A stretch of DNA of 8,624 nucleotides, taken from Phycisphaera mikurensis NBRC 102666 (GTDB lineage Bacteria; Planctomycetota; Phycisphaerae; Phycisphaerales; SM1A02). The position numbers and the translations under genes were made by a program. The notes below the pieces were generated by a model. That model was not told where the DNA came from. It saw only the letters and a program-made list of their open reading frames with translations, and searched no databases. This document shows, piece by piece, positions 1 through 6,420 of this stretch (position 1 is the stretch's first letter; every line of letters starts with the position of its first letter). The stretch is from assembly GCA_945870475.1 (NCBI GenBank), contig CAMBSR010000090.1:1-8624 (forward strand). The letters run 5' to 3'.

Positions 1-44
1 CGGTCGCATCGAGGAGGTTGAGAGTTCGATCCTCTTCCACTCCA
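1..44 (+). tRNA. tRNA-Ala(CGC), 3' part, cut by window start
   Basis: The window opens inside the anticodon arm. Seen: anticodon loop GTCGCAT with anticodon CGC at 5-7, the 3' strand of the anticodon stem CGAGG (10-14), a five-base variable loop AGGTT, a T arm GAGAG-TTCGATC-CTCTT with five pairs (one G:U), the 3' acceptor strand CCACTCC and discriminator A44. The base at tRNA position 70 is T41, as needed for the G3:U70 pair that defines alanine tRNAs, and the CTCCA ending is also typical of Ala. CCA is not encoded (CTG follows), so it must be added by the CCA-adding enzyme. The 5' half lies outside the window, so the isotype rests on the anticodon and T70. That it is a tRNA is very likely; the alanine call is somewhat less sure. 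Confidence 0.82.
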
Positions 45-65
45 CTGAAGGGCCCCGGCCCAAGC

Positions 66-97
66 CGCAACCCGCACCCGCGGGTTGCGTCGTTTTT
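66..97 (+). terminator. Intrinsic terminator of the tRNA-Ala transcript
   Basis: A perfect 10-bp inverted repeat, CGCAACCCGC (66-75) against GCGGGTTGCG (80-89), has a 4-base loop ACCC and is followed by TCG and five T residues (93-97). It lies 22 bases after the tRNA and 41 bases before the mutS start, so it ends the tRNA transcript. It also shows that the longer in-frame mutS extension beginning with a TTG at 85 is not real, because that codon lies in the terminator stem. Confidence 0.88.
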
Positions 98-122
98 GGC
101 CCGATTCCCCGCCGGCTCGCCG

Positions 123-128
123 TACCAT
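123..128 (+). promoter_or_regulatory. Candidate -10 element for mutS
   Basis: TACCAT matches 4 of 6 positions of the TATAAT consensus and ends 10 bases before the mutS ATG, which would place the transcript start about 3-4 bases before the start codon. I see no -35 hexamer at normal spacing; the only TTG-like hexamer (96-101) is 21 bases away. The proposal leans on similar elements before two other genes here that lack a Shine-Dalgarno. Confidence 0.3.
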
Positions 129-138
129 CGCATCCCTG

Positions 139-2847
139 ATGTCCGCTGGCGAACACACCGCCGAGACCGCCCCCCGCGCCTACAACCGGGATACCCCGGC
201 GATGCGCCAGTACGACCGTTTCAAGCGGGAGTACCCGGGCTGCCTCCTCCTCTTCCGGATGGGCGACTTCTACGAGCTCTTCGACGAGGACGCGGTCACC
301 GCGCACCGGACGCTCGGCATCACCCTCACCGAACGCACCAAGGGCCAGCCGATGGCCGGCGTGCCGTTCCACGCGGTCGAGGGCTACCTGCGCCGGCTGG
401 TGGAGCACGGATTCCGCGTTGCGGTCTGCGAGCAGCTCCAGGACCCGGCCGAGGCCAAGGGCGTGGTGGAGCGCGGAGTCACCCGCGTGCTGTCCCCGGG
501 CACCCTGGTGGACGAGACCCTCCTGGACGACTCCCGGGCCAACCGGATCGCCGCCGCGTGGATCACCGGAACCGGCGCCGGAGCCTGTGCCGCCATCGCC
601 GCGGTGGAACTCTCCACCGGCGAGTTCTCGGTGGAGGAATGCGATGCCGCGCTTCTGGAGGACGTCCTCGCGCGCATCGGTCCAAGCGAGCTCCTGCTCC
701 CGGAAGGCGACCACGAGGACGCAGACCGACCAGCGGCCCGTGCCGCGCGCGCCCTCAACTGCCCGACGCTCGAGGTCCCCGGCTGGATGTTCCGTCCGGC
801 CGACGCCGTTGCGCTCCTGAAGGAGCACTTCGGCGTGCGCACGCTCGAGAGCTTCGACCTCTCCGACGACGCCCCCGCCGCCACCGCTGCCGGCGCCCTC
901 CTGCGCCACCTGCTCGACACGCAGCGCGGGCTGGGCACTGACCCGACCGCCACCAGCCGTTCGGTTCGTCCGCTCGCCCACCTGCGTCCGCCGCGCCGCG
1001 CCGGCCGCGCCGCGCACCTGGTCCTCGACGGAACCACGCTCCGCAGCCTGGAAGTGGAGCGAACGCTCCGCTCGGGCGGCACCGAAGGCACCCTGCTCTC
1101 GGTGCTGCAGCGCGCGCGCACGCCGATGGGCCGCCGCCTGCTCCGCGAATGGACCTGCGCCCCGCTCGGCGACCGCACCGCCATCCATGCGCGCCAGGAC
1201 GCCGTGGCCACGCTCGTGGCCGACGAGCGCATGCGCGAGGAACTGCGCAGCGCGTGCGACGGCGTGCAGGACGTGGCCCGCATCGCCAGCCGCATGTCGA
1301 TGGGCCGTGCCACGCCGCGCGACCTGGTGGCGCTCGGGAAGTCCATGGCGCTCGCCGCGCGCATCGGCGCTGCACTCGGCGATGCACCCGCCTTCGCCGG
1401 CGCACGCAGCGCGCTCGAGGAAGCGGCGGCGCGCGTGGGCACGCTGACGGCACGCATCGGCACTTCCTGCGTCGAGCAGCCGCCCGCGCACCTGCGCGAG
1501 GGCGGGCTCTTCAAGGACGGCGCCGACGCCGAGGTGGACGAATGCCGCAGCCTGCAGCGCGATGCCACCGCGTGGATGGCGCGCTACCAGGCAGAGCTCG
1601 CGGAGAAGAGCGGCATTCCCAGCCTCAAGATCGGCTACAACCGGGTGTTCGGCTACTTCATCGAGATCACCCACGCGCATGCCGCGAAGGCACCGGCGGA
1701 ATTCACGCGCCGTCAGACCCTGCGCAACGCCGAGCGGTACATCACGCCGGAACTGAAGACCTTCGAGGACAAGGTCCTCTCCGCGGAATCGCGCGCCATC
1801 GCCCGCGAGCGCGCCCTCTTCGACGAACTGTGCACGGAGGCTGCCGGGCATCTGGCGGACCTCGTTCGCTTCGCCGACGCCGTGGCCAGCCTGGATTCCG
1901 TGGCCAGCCTCGCCGAGGTGGCCGCCCGGCACCGCTGGGTCCGCCCCGACGTGGTGGAGGAGTCCGTCCTCGAGATCACCGGCGGCCGCCACCCTGTGCT
2001 CGATGACCTGCTGCGCGACCGTTTCGTGCCCAACGACACCGAGCTCGGCACGCCCGCGCAGCCGGCAACGCTCGCCCTGATCACCGGCCCCAACATGGCC
2101 GGCAAGAGCACGTACATCCGGCAGACGGCGCTCATCGTGCTGCTTGCCCACATGGGAAGTTTCGTCCCCGCAGAGCGCGCCACCGTGGGCGTCACCGACC
2201 GCATCTTCACGCGCATCGGCGCAAGCGACGAGCTGCACTCGGGCCAGTCCACCTTCATGGTGGAGATGACCGAGACCGCCCGCATCCTCAATCACGCCAC
2301 GCGCCGTTCGCTGGTGGTCCTCGACGAGATCGGCCGCGGCACCAGCACGCTGGACGGCCTGAGCCTGGCATGGGCCATCACCGAGCACCTGGCCGCCGCG
2401 GGCGCGCGGACCCTGTTCGCCACCCACTACCACGAGCTCACCGATCTCTCGACGCGCATCGCCGGCGTGCGCAACCTGCACGTCAGCGTCCGCGAGTGGA
2501 AGGGCGACGTGGTGTTCCTGCACCGGATCGTGGCGGGCGCCACCGACCGCAGCTACGGCATCCACGTGGCGCAGATCGCGGGCATCCCCAAGGCCGTGGT
2601 CGCGCGGGCGAAGGAAGTGCTCGGCACGCTCGAGGTGCAGACCCAGCCAAAGGCCCCGCGCAGTGGCCGCGGACGCGCCGCGCCGGTCGACGCCATGCCG
2701 CTCTTCGCCGCGCCGGCCGAGCCCGCACCGCCGCACCCGGCGCTCGAAGCGCTGCGCAACGCCGACCTCGACAACCTCACCCCGATGCAGGCCTTCGACC
2801 TGCTCCGCAAGCTCAAGCACGATTCCAAGGACCCCCACCATGACTGA
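139..2847 (+). CDS. mutS: DNA mismatch repair protein MutS
   Basis: MutS recognises mispaired and looped bases and uses ATP to recruit MutL and start strand excision in the cytoplasm. The 902-residue product has the whole family architecture: an N-terminal mismatch-binding domain with the Phe-X-Glu motif at F44-Y45-E46 inside GDFYELF, connector, lever and clamp domains, and a C-terminal ABC ATPase with Walker A GPNMAGKS (650-657), Walker B LVVLDE (D729, E730) and the IGRGTSTLDG signature. The tail LTPMQAFDLLRKLK is the usual C-terminal helical element. It is slightly longer than the 853 residues of E. coli MutS. I chose ATG 139 because the upstream frame runs into the tRNA terminator. No Shine-Dalgarno is visible, so the mRNA may be nearly leaderless. 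Third codon positions are almost all G or C. It is the first gene of a tight three-gene group; mutL is not in the window. Confidence 0.98.
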   Translation: MSAGEHTAETAPRAYNRDTPAMRQYDRFKREYPGCLLLFRMGDFYELFDEDAVTAHRTLGITLTERTKGQPMAGVPFHAVEGYLRRLVEHGFRVAVCEQLQDPAEAKGVVERGVTRVLSPGTLVDETLLDDSRANRIAAAWITGTGAGACAAIAAVELSTGEFSVEECDAALLEDVLARIGPSELLLPEGDHEDADRPAARAARALNCPTLEVPGWMFRPADAVALLKEHFGVRTLESFDLSDDAPAATAAGALLRHLLDTQRGLGTDPTATSRSVRPLAHLRPPRRAGRAAHLVLDGTTLRSLEVERTLRSGGTEGTLLSVLQRARTPMGRRLLREWTCAPLGDRTAIHARQDAVATLVADERMREELRSACDGVQDVARIASRMSMGRATPRDLVALGKSMALAARIGAALGDAPAFAGARSALEEAAARVGTLTARIGTSCVEQPPAHLREGGLFKDGADAEVDECRSLQRDATAWMARYQAELAEKSGIPSLKIGYNRVFGYFIEITHAHAAKAPAEFTRRQTLRNAERYITPELKTFEDKVLSAESRAIARERALFDELCTEAAGHLADLVRFADAVASLDSVASLAEVAARHRWVRPDVVEESVLEITGGRHPVLDDLLRDRFVPNDTELGTPAQPATLALITGPNMAGKSTYIRQTALIVLLAHMGSFVPAERATVGVTDRIFTRIGASDELHSGQSTFMVEMTETARILNHATRRSLVVLDEIGRGTSTLDGLSLAWAITEHLAAAGARTLFATHYHELTDLSTRIAGVRNLHVSVREWKGDVVFLHRIVAGATDRSYGIHVAQIAGIPKAVVARAKEVLGTLEVQTQPKAPRSGRGRAAPVDAMPLFAAPAEPAPPHPALEALRNADLDNLTPMQAFDLLRKLKHDSKDPHHD

Positions 2848-3406
2848 CCCCGCCACTTGGCAGGCCGCGCACTCTGCCGGCGTCCACTGGAACGAGTACC
2901 TGGCCGCCCACGCCGGCCGCACCGCCGGCTGGACGGCGCACATCGCCGCGGCGAAGATCACGCCCGCGCAGCATGTACTCCTCTCCTCGTTCGTGCGACG
3001 CATGAACGTCATCGTCATCACCGGTGCCTGGTGCGGCGACTGCGCGGTCCAGTGCCCGATGCTTGGCGCGATCGCCGCCGCATGCCCGGTGGCAGACGTC
3101 CGGTTCCTGGAGCAGGCCGACCACATGCAGCTCGCCGAGCGCCTGCGCATCAACGGCGGCACGCGCGTTCCCACCGTCGTCTGGTGCGCCGAGGACCACC
3201 ACTTCTGCTCGGTGCTGGGCGACCGCACGCTGGCCCGCTACCGCTCGATCGCCGCCAAGCAGCTCGGCGCCTCCTGCCCCCTGCCCTGGGCCAAGGTGGA
3301 GGCCGACGAAGCCGCTGCCACCATGCAGGGCTGGATCGACGAGTTCGAGCGCGTCCAGCTGATGCTCCGCGTTTCGCCGCGCCTGCGGCAGATCCACGGC
3401 GACTGA
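2840..3406 (+). CDS. Thioredoxin-fold protein with CGDC motif
   Basis: A 188-residue protein with no signal peptide, so presumably cytoplasmic. Residues 55-115 form a thioredoxin fold: a beta strand (NVIVITGAW), the active-site motif W64-C65-G-D-C68, and the conserved cis-proline region RVPTVV (P111). The layout is closest to thioredoxin-like proteins of the Thioredoxin_9 type, from memory of the family. Classical thioredoxin has CGPC; CGDC should give a different redox potential. It has seven cysteines (65, 68, 72, 82, 116, 123, 146), many for this size. The N-terminal 50 residues and C-terminal ERVQLMLR region are helical additions. ATG 2840 overlaps the mutS stop by 8 bases and has AAGGA at 2827-2831, 8 bases upstream, within mutS; ATG-AC-TGA suggests translational coupling. 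Likely a thiol-disulfide reductase or peroxide-related protein; the substrate is unknown. Confidence 0.85.
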   Translation: MTDPATWQAAHSAGVHWNEYLAAHAGRTAGWTAHIAAAKITPAQHVLLSSFVRRMNVIVITGAWCGDCAVQCPMLGAIAAACPVADVRFLEQADHMQLAERLRINGGTRVPTVVWCAEDHHFCSVLGDRTLARYRSIAAKQLGASCPLPWAKVEADEAAATMQGWIDEFERVQLMLRVSPRLRQIHGD

Positions 3407-3409
3407 ACC

Positions 3410-4831
3410 ATGGCAACCTCCGCCGCCAGTCTCGCCACCGCCGCCCTGTGCTGCGCGGTCGCGTTGGCTGCCGCGGCGGCGCCGCCTGCAGGGCAAGCAG
3501 GCTCCGGCGACAGCAAAGCCCCCGACGCCGAGGAAATCGACCGTCGCGGCCGGGCCGCCAGCGAGGAGGCGCTGAAATCGCTCTCCACGCACGGCACCTG
3601 GCTGCGCCGCATGGTCTGCGCCATGCGCCTCGAGCGTCCCGATGCCAACGGCGCGCGTGAACGGCTGATCGCCTTCGCCTTCGACCCCGATCCACGCGTC
3701 CGGAGCGCGGCGGTGCTGGCACTCGCACGCACCGGTGCACCACCGCTCGACAAGTTGGCCTCCACCGAGGAAGACCCCCGCGTGGTGCGCACCATGCTGC
3801 GCTGCGGCTGGCCGGTGCCGGCCGAGCGCGTGGAACGCGGCGCACGCACCCTCGCCAAGAGCCAGGACAACTCCGACCGCCTGCTCGGCGTCGAACTGGT
3901 CGGCGCGCTCGATGCGCAGGGGCGCTCCGAGAAGCGCCTCAACGAGTTCGCGAAGGACACGCTGGCGTCCGTCATCGCCCGGCTCGACAACGACGACGGC
4001 GGCGCCCTCAGTCCCCGCATCGCGGCCATCACCGGCGCGCGCGACAGCCGCCAGGACTGGAAGTGGCGCTCGTGGCTCGACCGAAACCGCGCAAGCATGC
4101 GGATCGACGGCGGCGCGCTGATCGGCCCGAAGCAGGATGCCGAGCCGAACCCGGTGGCCAAGCTCGATGACGCCGCCTTCGTCAAGTTCACCGGCGCGCT
4201 CGACGAACTGTTCCGCAAGCCGATCGACCTCGGCGTGGCCATCGACTGCACGGCCAGCATGTCCGCGCAGATCGCCGCGGCGCAGGCCGGTGTCGATGAC
4301 CTGATGCGCTTCGTGAACGCGGTGGCGGGTGGCATGCGCGTCGCCATCGTCGGATTCCGCGACCAGCAGGACGACTTCAAGACCCTCGGCTGGGACTTCA
4401 CCGCCGATCCGGCCGAGGCGCGCGCCCACCTGTGGAAGCTCTCCGCCGACGGCGGCGGCGACGAGCCGGAGATGGTCTACGACGCCATGAAGCTCGCCTA
4501 CGGGAGATTCTCGTGGCGAAGCGAGGCCCAGGAAGTGATGGTCCTCATCGGCGACGCCCCGCCCCACCCGGGCTTCGGCGGAAAGACCGTCGACATGGCC
4601 AGGGCAGCACAGGCGCGCGGCATCACCACCTATGTCCTGAGCGCGCGCGGCATCACCAAGACCGAGGAGGTGAAGCACTTCCCGGAGATCGCCCGCATGG
4701 GCGGCGGCCGCGTGATCCGCCTGAGCGCCCGCAATGATCTCGTGGCCGAACTGGCCGGTGTCGCACTCAGCGACACCTGGCATGATCAGATCGTGGCGGT
4801 GTTCGAGCGTTACCTGCTGCTGTGCAGGTAG
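3410..4831 (+). CDS. Secreted HEAT-repeat and von Willebrand A domain protein
   Basis: A 473-residue protein starting 3 bases after the thioredoxin-like stop, so cotranscribed with it; an in-frame stop just upstream fixes ATG 3410 as the first possible start. The N-terminus is a hydrophobic Ala/Leu-rich segment to about residue 24, then PPAGQAGS, read as a Sec signal peptide, though it lacks the usual positive N-terminal residues. CC at 14-15 does not fit a lipobox. Residues about 55-180 contain helical HEAT-like repeats (DPRVRSAAVLALAR). Residues about 270-460 are a vWA domain: metal-site motif D279-C-T-A-S283, the DGGGDEPE loop (347-354), and IGDAPPHP (D382). DxTxS replaces DxSxS, common in the vWA subgroup sharing the GGGDxPE and DAPPH motifs. 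The domain probably binds a divalent metal and a protein partner. Function is unknown. No obvious Shine-Dalgarno, so translation probably relies on coupling. Confidence 0.85.
   Translation: MATSAASLATAALCCAVALAAAAAPPAGQAGSGDSKAPDAEEIDRRGRAASEEALKSLSTHGTWLRRMVCAMRLERPDANGARERLIAFAFDPDPRVRSAAVLALARTGAPPLDKLASTEEDPRVVRTMLRCGWPVPAERVERGARTLAKSQDNSDRLLGVELVGALDAQGRSEKRLNEFAKDTLASVIARLDNDDGGALSPRIAAITGARDSRQDWKWRSWLDRNRASMRIDGGALIGPKQDAEPNPVAKLDDAAFVKFTGALDELFRKPIDLGVAIDCTASMSAQIAAAQAGVDDLMRFVNAVAGGMRVAIVGFRDQQDDFKTLGWDFTADPAEARAHLWKLSADGGGDEPEMVYDAMKLAYGRFSWRSEAQEVMVLIGDAPPHPGFGGKTVDMARAAQARGITTYVLSARGITKTEEVKHFPEIARMGGGRVIRLSARNDLVAELAGVALSDTWHDQIVAVFERYLLLCR
4811..4830. other. Short hairpin between convergent vWA and obgE genes
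   Basis: A perfect 7-bp inverted repeat, TACCTGC and GCAGGTA with a 6-base loop, covers the last codons and most of the stop codon of the vWA gene. The two genes converge with only 6 bases between their stops. There is no T-tract on either side, so if it works as a bidirectional terminator it is a weak or Rho-assisted one. Confidence 0.3.
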
Positions 4832-4837
4832 GCGCGC

Positions 4838-5851
4838 TCACTTCTCGGCAAGCTTCCAGGCCGCCTCGAGCATCGCGCGCACGCCGTCGCCGGTGGCACC
4901 GGAGATCGCGATGGGCCGCTCGCCCTTCTTCATGCCGATCTCGCCCGCAAAGCGCTCGATGCGCGCCGCGCGCTCCTCGGGATCGATGAGGTCGATCTTG
5001 TTGAGGACCACCAGCTCCGGCTTCTCCGCAAGCTCCGCGGAGAACTCGAGGAGCTCGCGGCGGATCATGCGGTAGTTCTCCACCGGGTCGCTGTTGTCGA
5101 GCGGTGCCAGGTCGATGAGGTGGACGATCGCGCGCGTGCGTTCCACGTGCTTCAGGAAGTCGTGGCCAAGGCCCGCGCCCTGTGCCGCGCCCTCGATGAG
5201 TCCCGGAAGGTCGGCGAACACCAGGCGGCGCTCCATGTCGAGCTCGGCGATGCCGAGCTGCGGGCTGAGCGTGGTGAACGGGTACGCACCCACCTTCGCA
5301 TTGGCGCGGCTGATGGCGCGCAGGAGCGTGCTCTTGCCGGCGTTCGGCAATCCCACGAGGCCGACGTCGGCGATGAGTTTGAGCTCGATCAGGAGGCGCC
5401 GCTCGACGGCGGGCACGCCCGGGGTCGATTCCAGCGGCGTCTGCTTCAGCGGACCCTTGAAGTGCTCGTTTCCGAGGCCGCCCGCCCCGCCCGGCGCCAC
5501 CACGGCGCGCTGGCCGGGCTCGATCAGGTCAACAAGCTGTTCGCCGGTGTCGGCGTCGCTCACCACGGAGCCGATCGGCAGGCGAATCTCCACGCCCGCG
5601 CCGTCCGCCCCATGGCAGCTCTTGCCCATGCCGCGCTCGCCGTCCTTCGCGAAGAAGTGAGCGCGGTAGGAGAACTCGATCAGCGTGTCGAGGTGTGGGT
5701 CGGCCACCACCGTGACGTCGCCGCCGTGGCCACCGTCGCCACCATCGGGGCCGCCCTTGGGGCGGTCCTTCTCCTGGCGCAGGTGCGAGCATCCGTCGCC
5801 TCCCTTGCCAGAGCGGACGGTGATGACGGCTGTGTCGACAAAGACGTTCAT
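4838..5851 (-). CDS. obgE: GTPase Obg (CgtA), ribosome assembly factor
   Basis: Obg is an essential GTPase that binds the large ribosomal subunit during its maturation and is tied to the stringent response and cell-cycle control. The 337-residue product has the glycine-rich Obg domain (1-158, with KGGPDGGDGGHGGD) followed by the G domain: G1 GLPNAGKST (167-175), switch I PFTTL (191-195), G3 DLPG (214-217), G4 NKID (284-287) and G5 SGAT (317-320). It lacks the extra C-terminal OCT domain of some Gram-positive Obg proteins. In the Obg domain HLRQEK stands where SFRREK is usual. The ATG at 5851 has GGAG 6 bases upstream (5858-5861), a good Shine-Dalgarno. It lies downstream of rpmA, the common arrangement, but an intrinsic terminator separates the two and I see no promoter in the 46-base gap. 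Confidence 0.97.
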   Translation of the reverse strand: MNVFVDTAVITVRSGKGGDGCSHLRQEKDRPKGGPDGGDGGHGGDVTVVADPHLDTLIEFSYRAHFFAKDGERGMGKSCHGADGAGVEIRLPIGSVVSDADTGEQLVDLIEPGQRAVVAPGGAGGLGNEHFKGPLKQTPLESTPGVPAVERRLLIELKLIADVGLVGLPNAGKSTLLRAISRANAKVGAYPFTTLSPQLGIAELDMERRLVFADLPGLIEGAAQGAGLGHDFLKHVERTRAIVHLIDLAPLDNSDPVENYRMIRRELLEFSAELAEKPELVVLNKIDLIDPEERAARIERFAGEIGMKKGERPIAISGATGDGVRAMLEAAWKLAEK

Positions 5852-5897
5852 GGTGGGCTCCGTGCTGGCCTCTGGGCCGGCAGCCGGGGACTTCGGG

Positions 5898-5933
5898 AAA
5901 GAAAACCGCGCAGATCGGACGACCTGCGCGGTT
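5898..5933 (-). terminator. Strong intrinsic terminator or attenuator between rpmA and obgE
   Basis: On the minus strand, AACCGCGCAG and CTGCGCGGTT form a perfect 10-bp stem with a 10-base loop (5904-5933), followed directly by TTTTCTTT (5905-5898, its first two T being the end of the stem). There is no T-tract on the plus-strand side, so it acts in the direction of rpmA and obgE transcription. It begins 21 bases after the rpmA stop and ends 46 bases before the obgE ATG. Confidence 0.85.
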
Positions 5934-5954
5934 CGGTGTTCAGTTCGGTCCGCG

Positions 5955-6230
5955 TCAGACGCGGTCGATTGCCATGCGCGGCGTGGCCGGGTCTGCCGGG
6001 ATCACGTCCACGAAGCGACCACGGAAGCGCACGGTGCCAGGCTCGAGGGCCATGAGCGAGTGATCGCTGCACAGCTTCACGAGATAGCCGGGCTTCCAGC
6101 GCGTTCCGCACTGGCGGATGATGATCGAGCCGCTCTTCGCGGACTCGCCGCCATAGAGCTTGACGCCACGGAACTGCGGATTCGAATCGCGTCCGTTCTG
6201 GGTCGAGCCCTGTCCCTTCTTGTGTGCCAC
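5955..6230 (-). CDS. rpmA: 50S ribosomal protein L27
   Basis: L27 sits at the base of the large-subunit central protuberance, and its N-terminus reaches the peptidyl transferase centre. The product is 91 residues and begins with the diagnostic AHKKGQGSTQNGRDSN, then GVKLYGG and SGSIIIRQCGT. The second half (RWKPGYLVKLCSDHSLMALEPG) is recognisable but diverged from the usual FHPGENVGRGKDDTLFAL, and it has two cysteines. The GTG at 6230 is the start, since it places VAHKKG exactly at the family N-terminus and has GGAG 8 bases upstream; an upstream in-frame TTG at 6254 would place the ribosome site inside the gene. rplU, the usual upstream partner, is absent. A sigma70-like promoter precedes the gene and a terminator follows, so it can be a monocistronic transcript with readthrough into obgE. 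Confidence 0.96.
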   Translation of the reverse strand: MAHKKGQGSTQNGRDSNPQFRGVKLYGGESAKSGSIIIRQCGTRWKPGYLVKLCSDHSLMALEPGTVRFRGRFVDVIPADPATPRMAIDRV

Positions 6231-6238
6231 GGCAAATT

Positions 6239-6242
6239 CTCC
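6239..6242 (-). promoter_or_regulatory. Shine-Dalgarno of rpmA (sets the GTG start)
   Basis: GGAG on the minus strand lies 8 bases before GTG 6230. It decides in favour of the GTG start over the upstream TTG at 6254, which lies on the wrong side of this site. Confidence 0.8.
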
Positions 6243-6273
6243 TGCTAAGGTCAATCAGTGAAACGAGTCCCGA

Positions 6274-6302
6274 AGTGTAGCGAGTCCCGGCGGGCGCCTC
6301 AA
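6274..6302 (-). promoter_or_regulatory. Sigma70-type promoter for rpmA
   Basis: On the minus strand TTGAGG (6302-6297) and TACACT (6279-6274) are separated by exactly 17 bases. Each matches 4 of 6 consensus positions, and the key bases TTGA, TA and the final T are kept. The predicted transcript start is near 6267, giving a leader of about 37 bases that carries the rpmA Shine-Dalgarno. This is the best-formed promoter in the window. Confidence 0.65.
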
Positions 6303-6313
6303 GGGCCAAGGCA

Positions 6314-6327
6314 GCGGGAACACCCGC
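6314..6327 (-). terminator. Weak terminator-like hairpin after the secreted-protein gene
   Basis: GCGGG and CCCGC form a perfect 5-bp stem with a 4-base loop, about 94 bases past the stop of the minus-strand secreted protein and just upstream of the rpmA -35. It is followed only by TGCCTTGGCCCTT, not a true T-tract. The rest of 6303-6420 holds nothing I can identify. Confidence 0.25.
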
Positions 6328-6420
6328 GCGAATCGGAATTCATACCGCCCAGCGCCATTATCAGGACGTGGCCCCACAACCGCCCGGCCCGCGAGCCGTC
6401 GGCATGCAGCCATCAGCCCG

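Noticed and set aside
1..44. tRNA-Asp reading of the GGTCGC segment
   Set aside because: Placing GTC as anticodon breaks the 7-base loop and U33 rule; CGC fits the stem pairing, variable loop and T70.
85..138. Longer MutS start (TTG at 85)
   Set aside because: The codon lies within the right arm of the tRNA terminator and adds a sequence (RRFWPDSPPARR) that is not MutS-like.
384..1568. 394-codon minus-strand frame opposite mutS
   Set aside because: Shadow of mutS: low-complexity Ser/Arg/Ala product with no domain, while the plus strand is an unmistakable MutS.
2813..4783. 656-codon open frame on the minus strand opposite trx and vWA
   Set aside because: It is a mirror frame created by the strong third-position GC bias of the two real genes; its His-, Gly- and Ala-rich product resembles no family.
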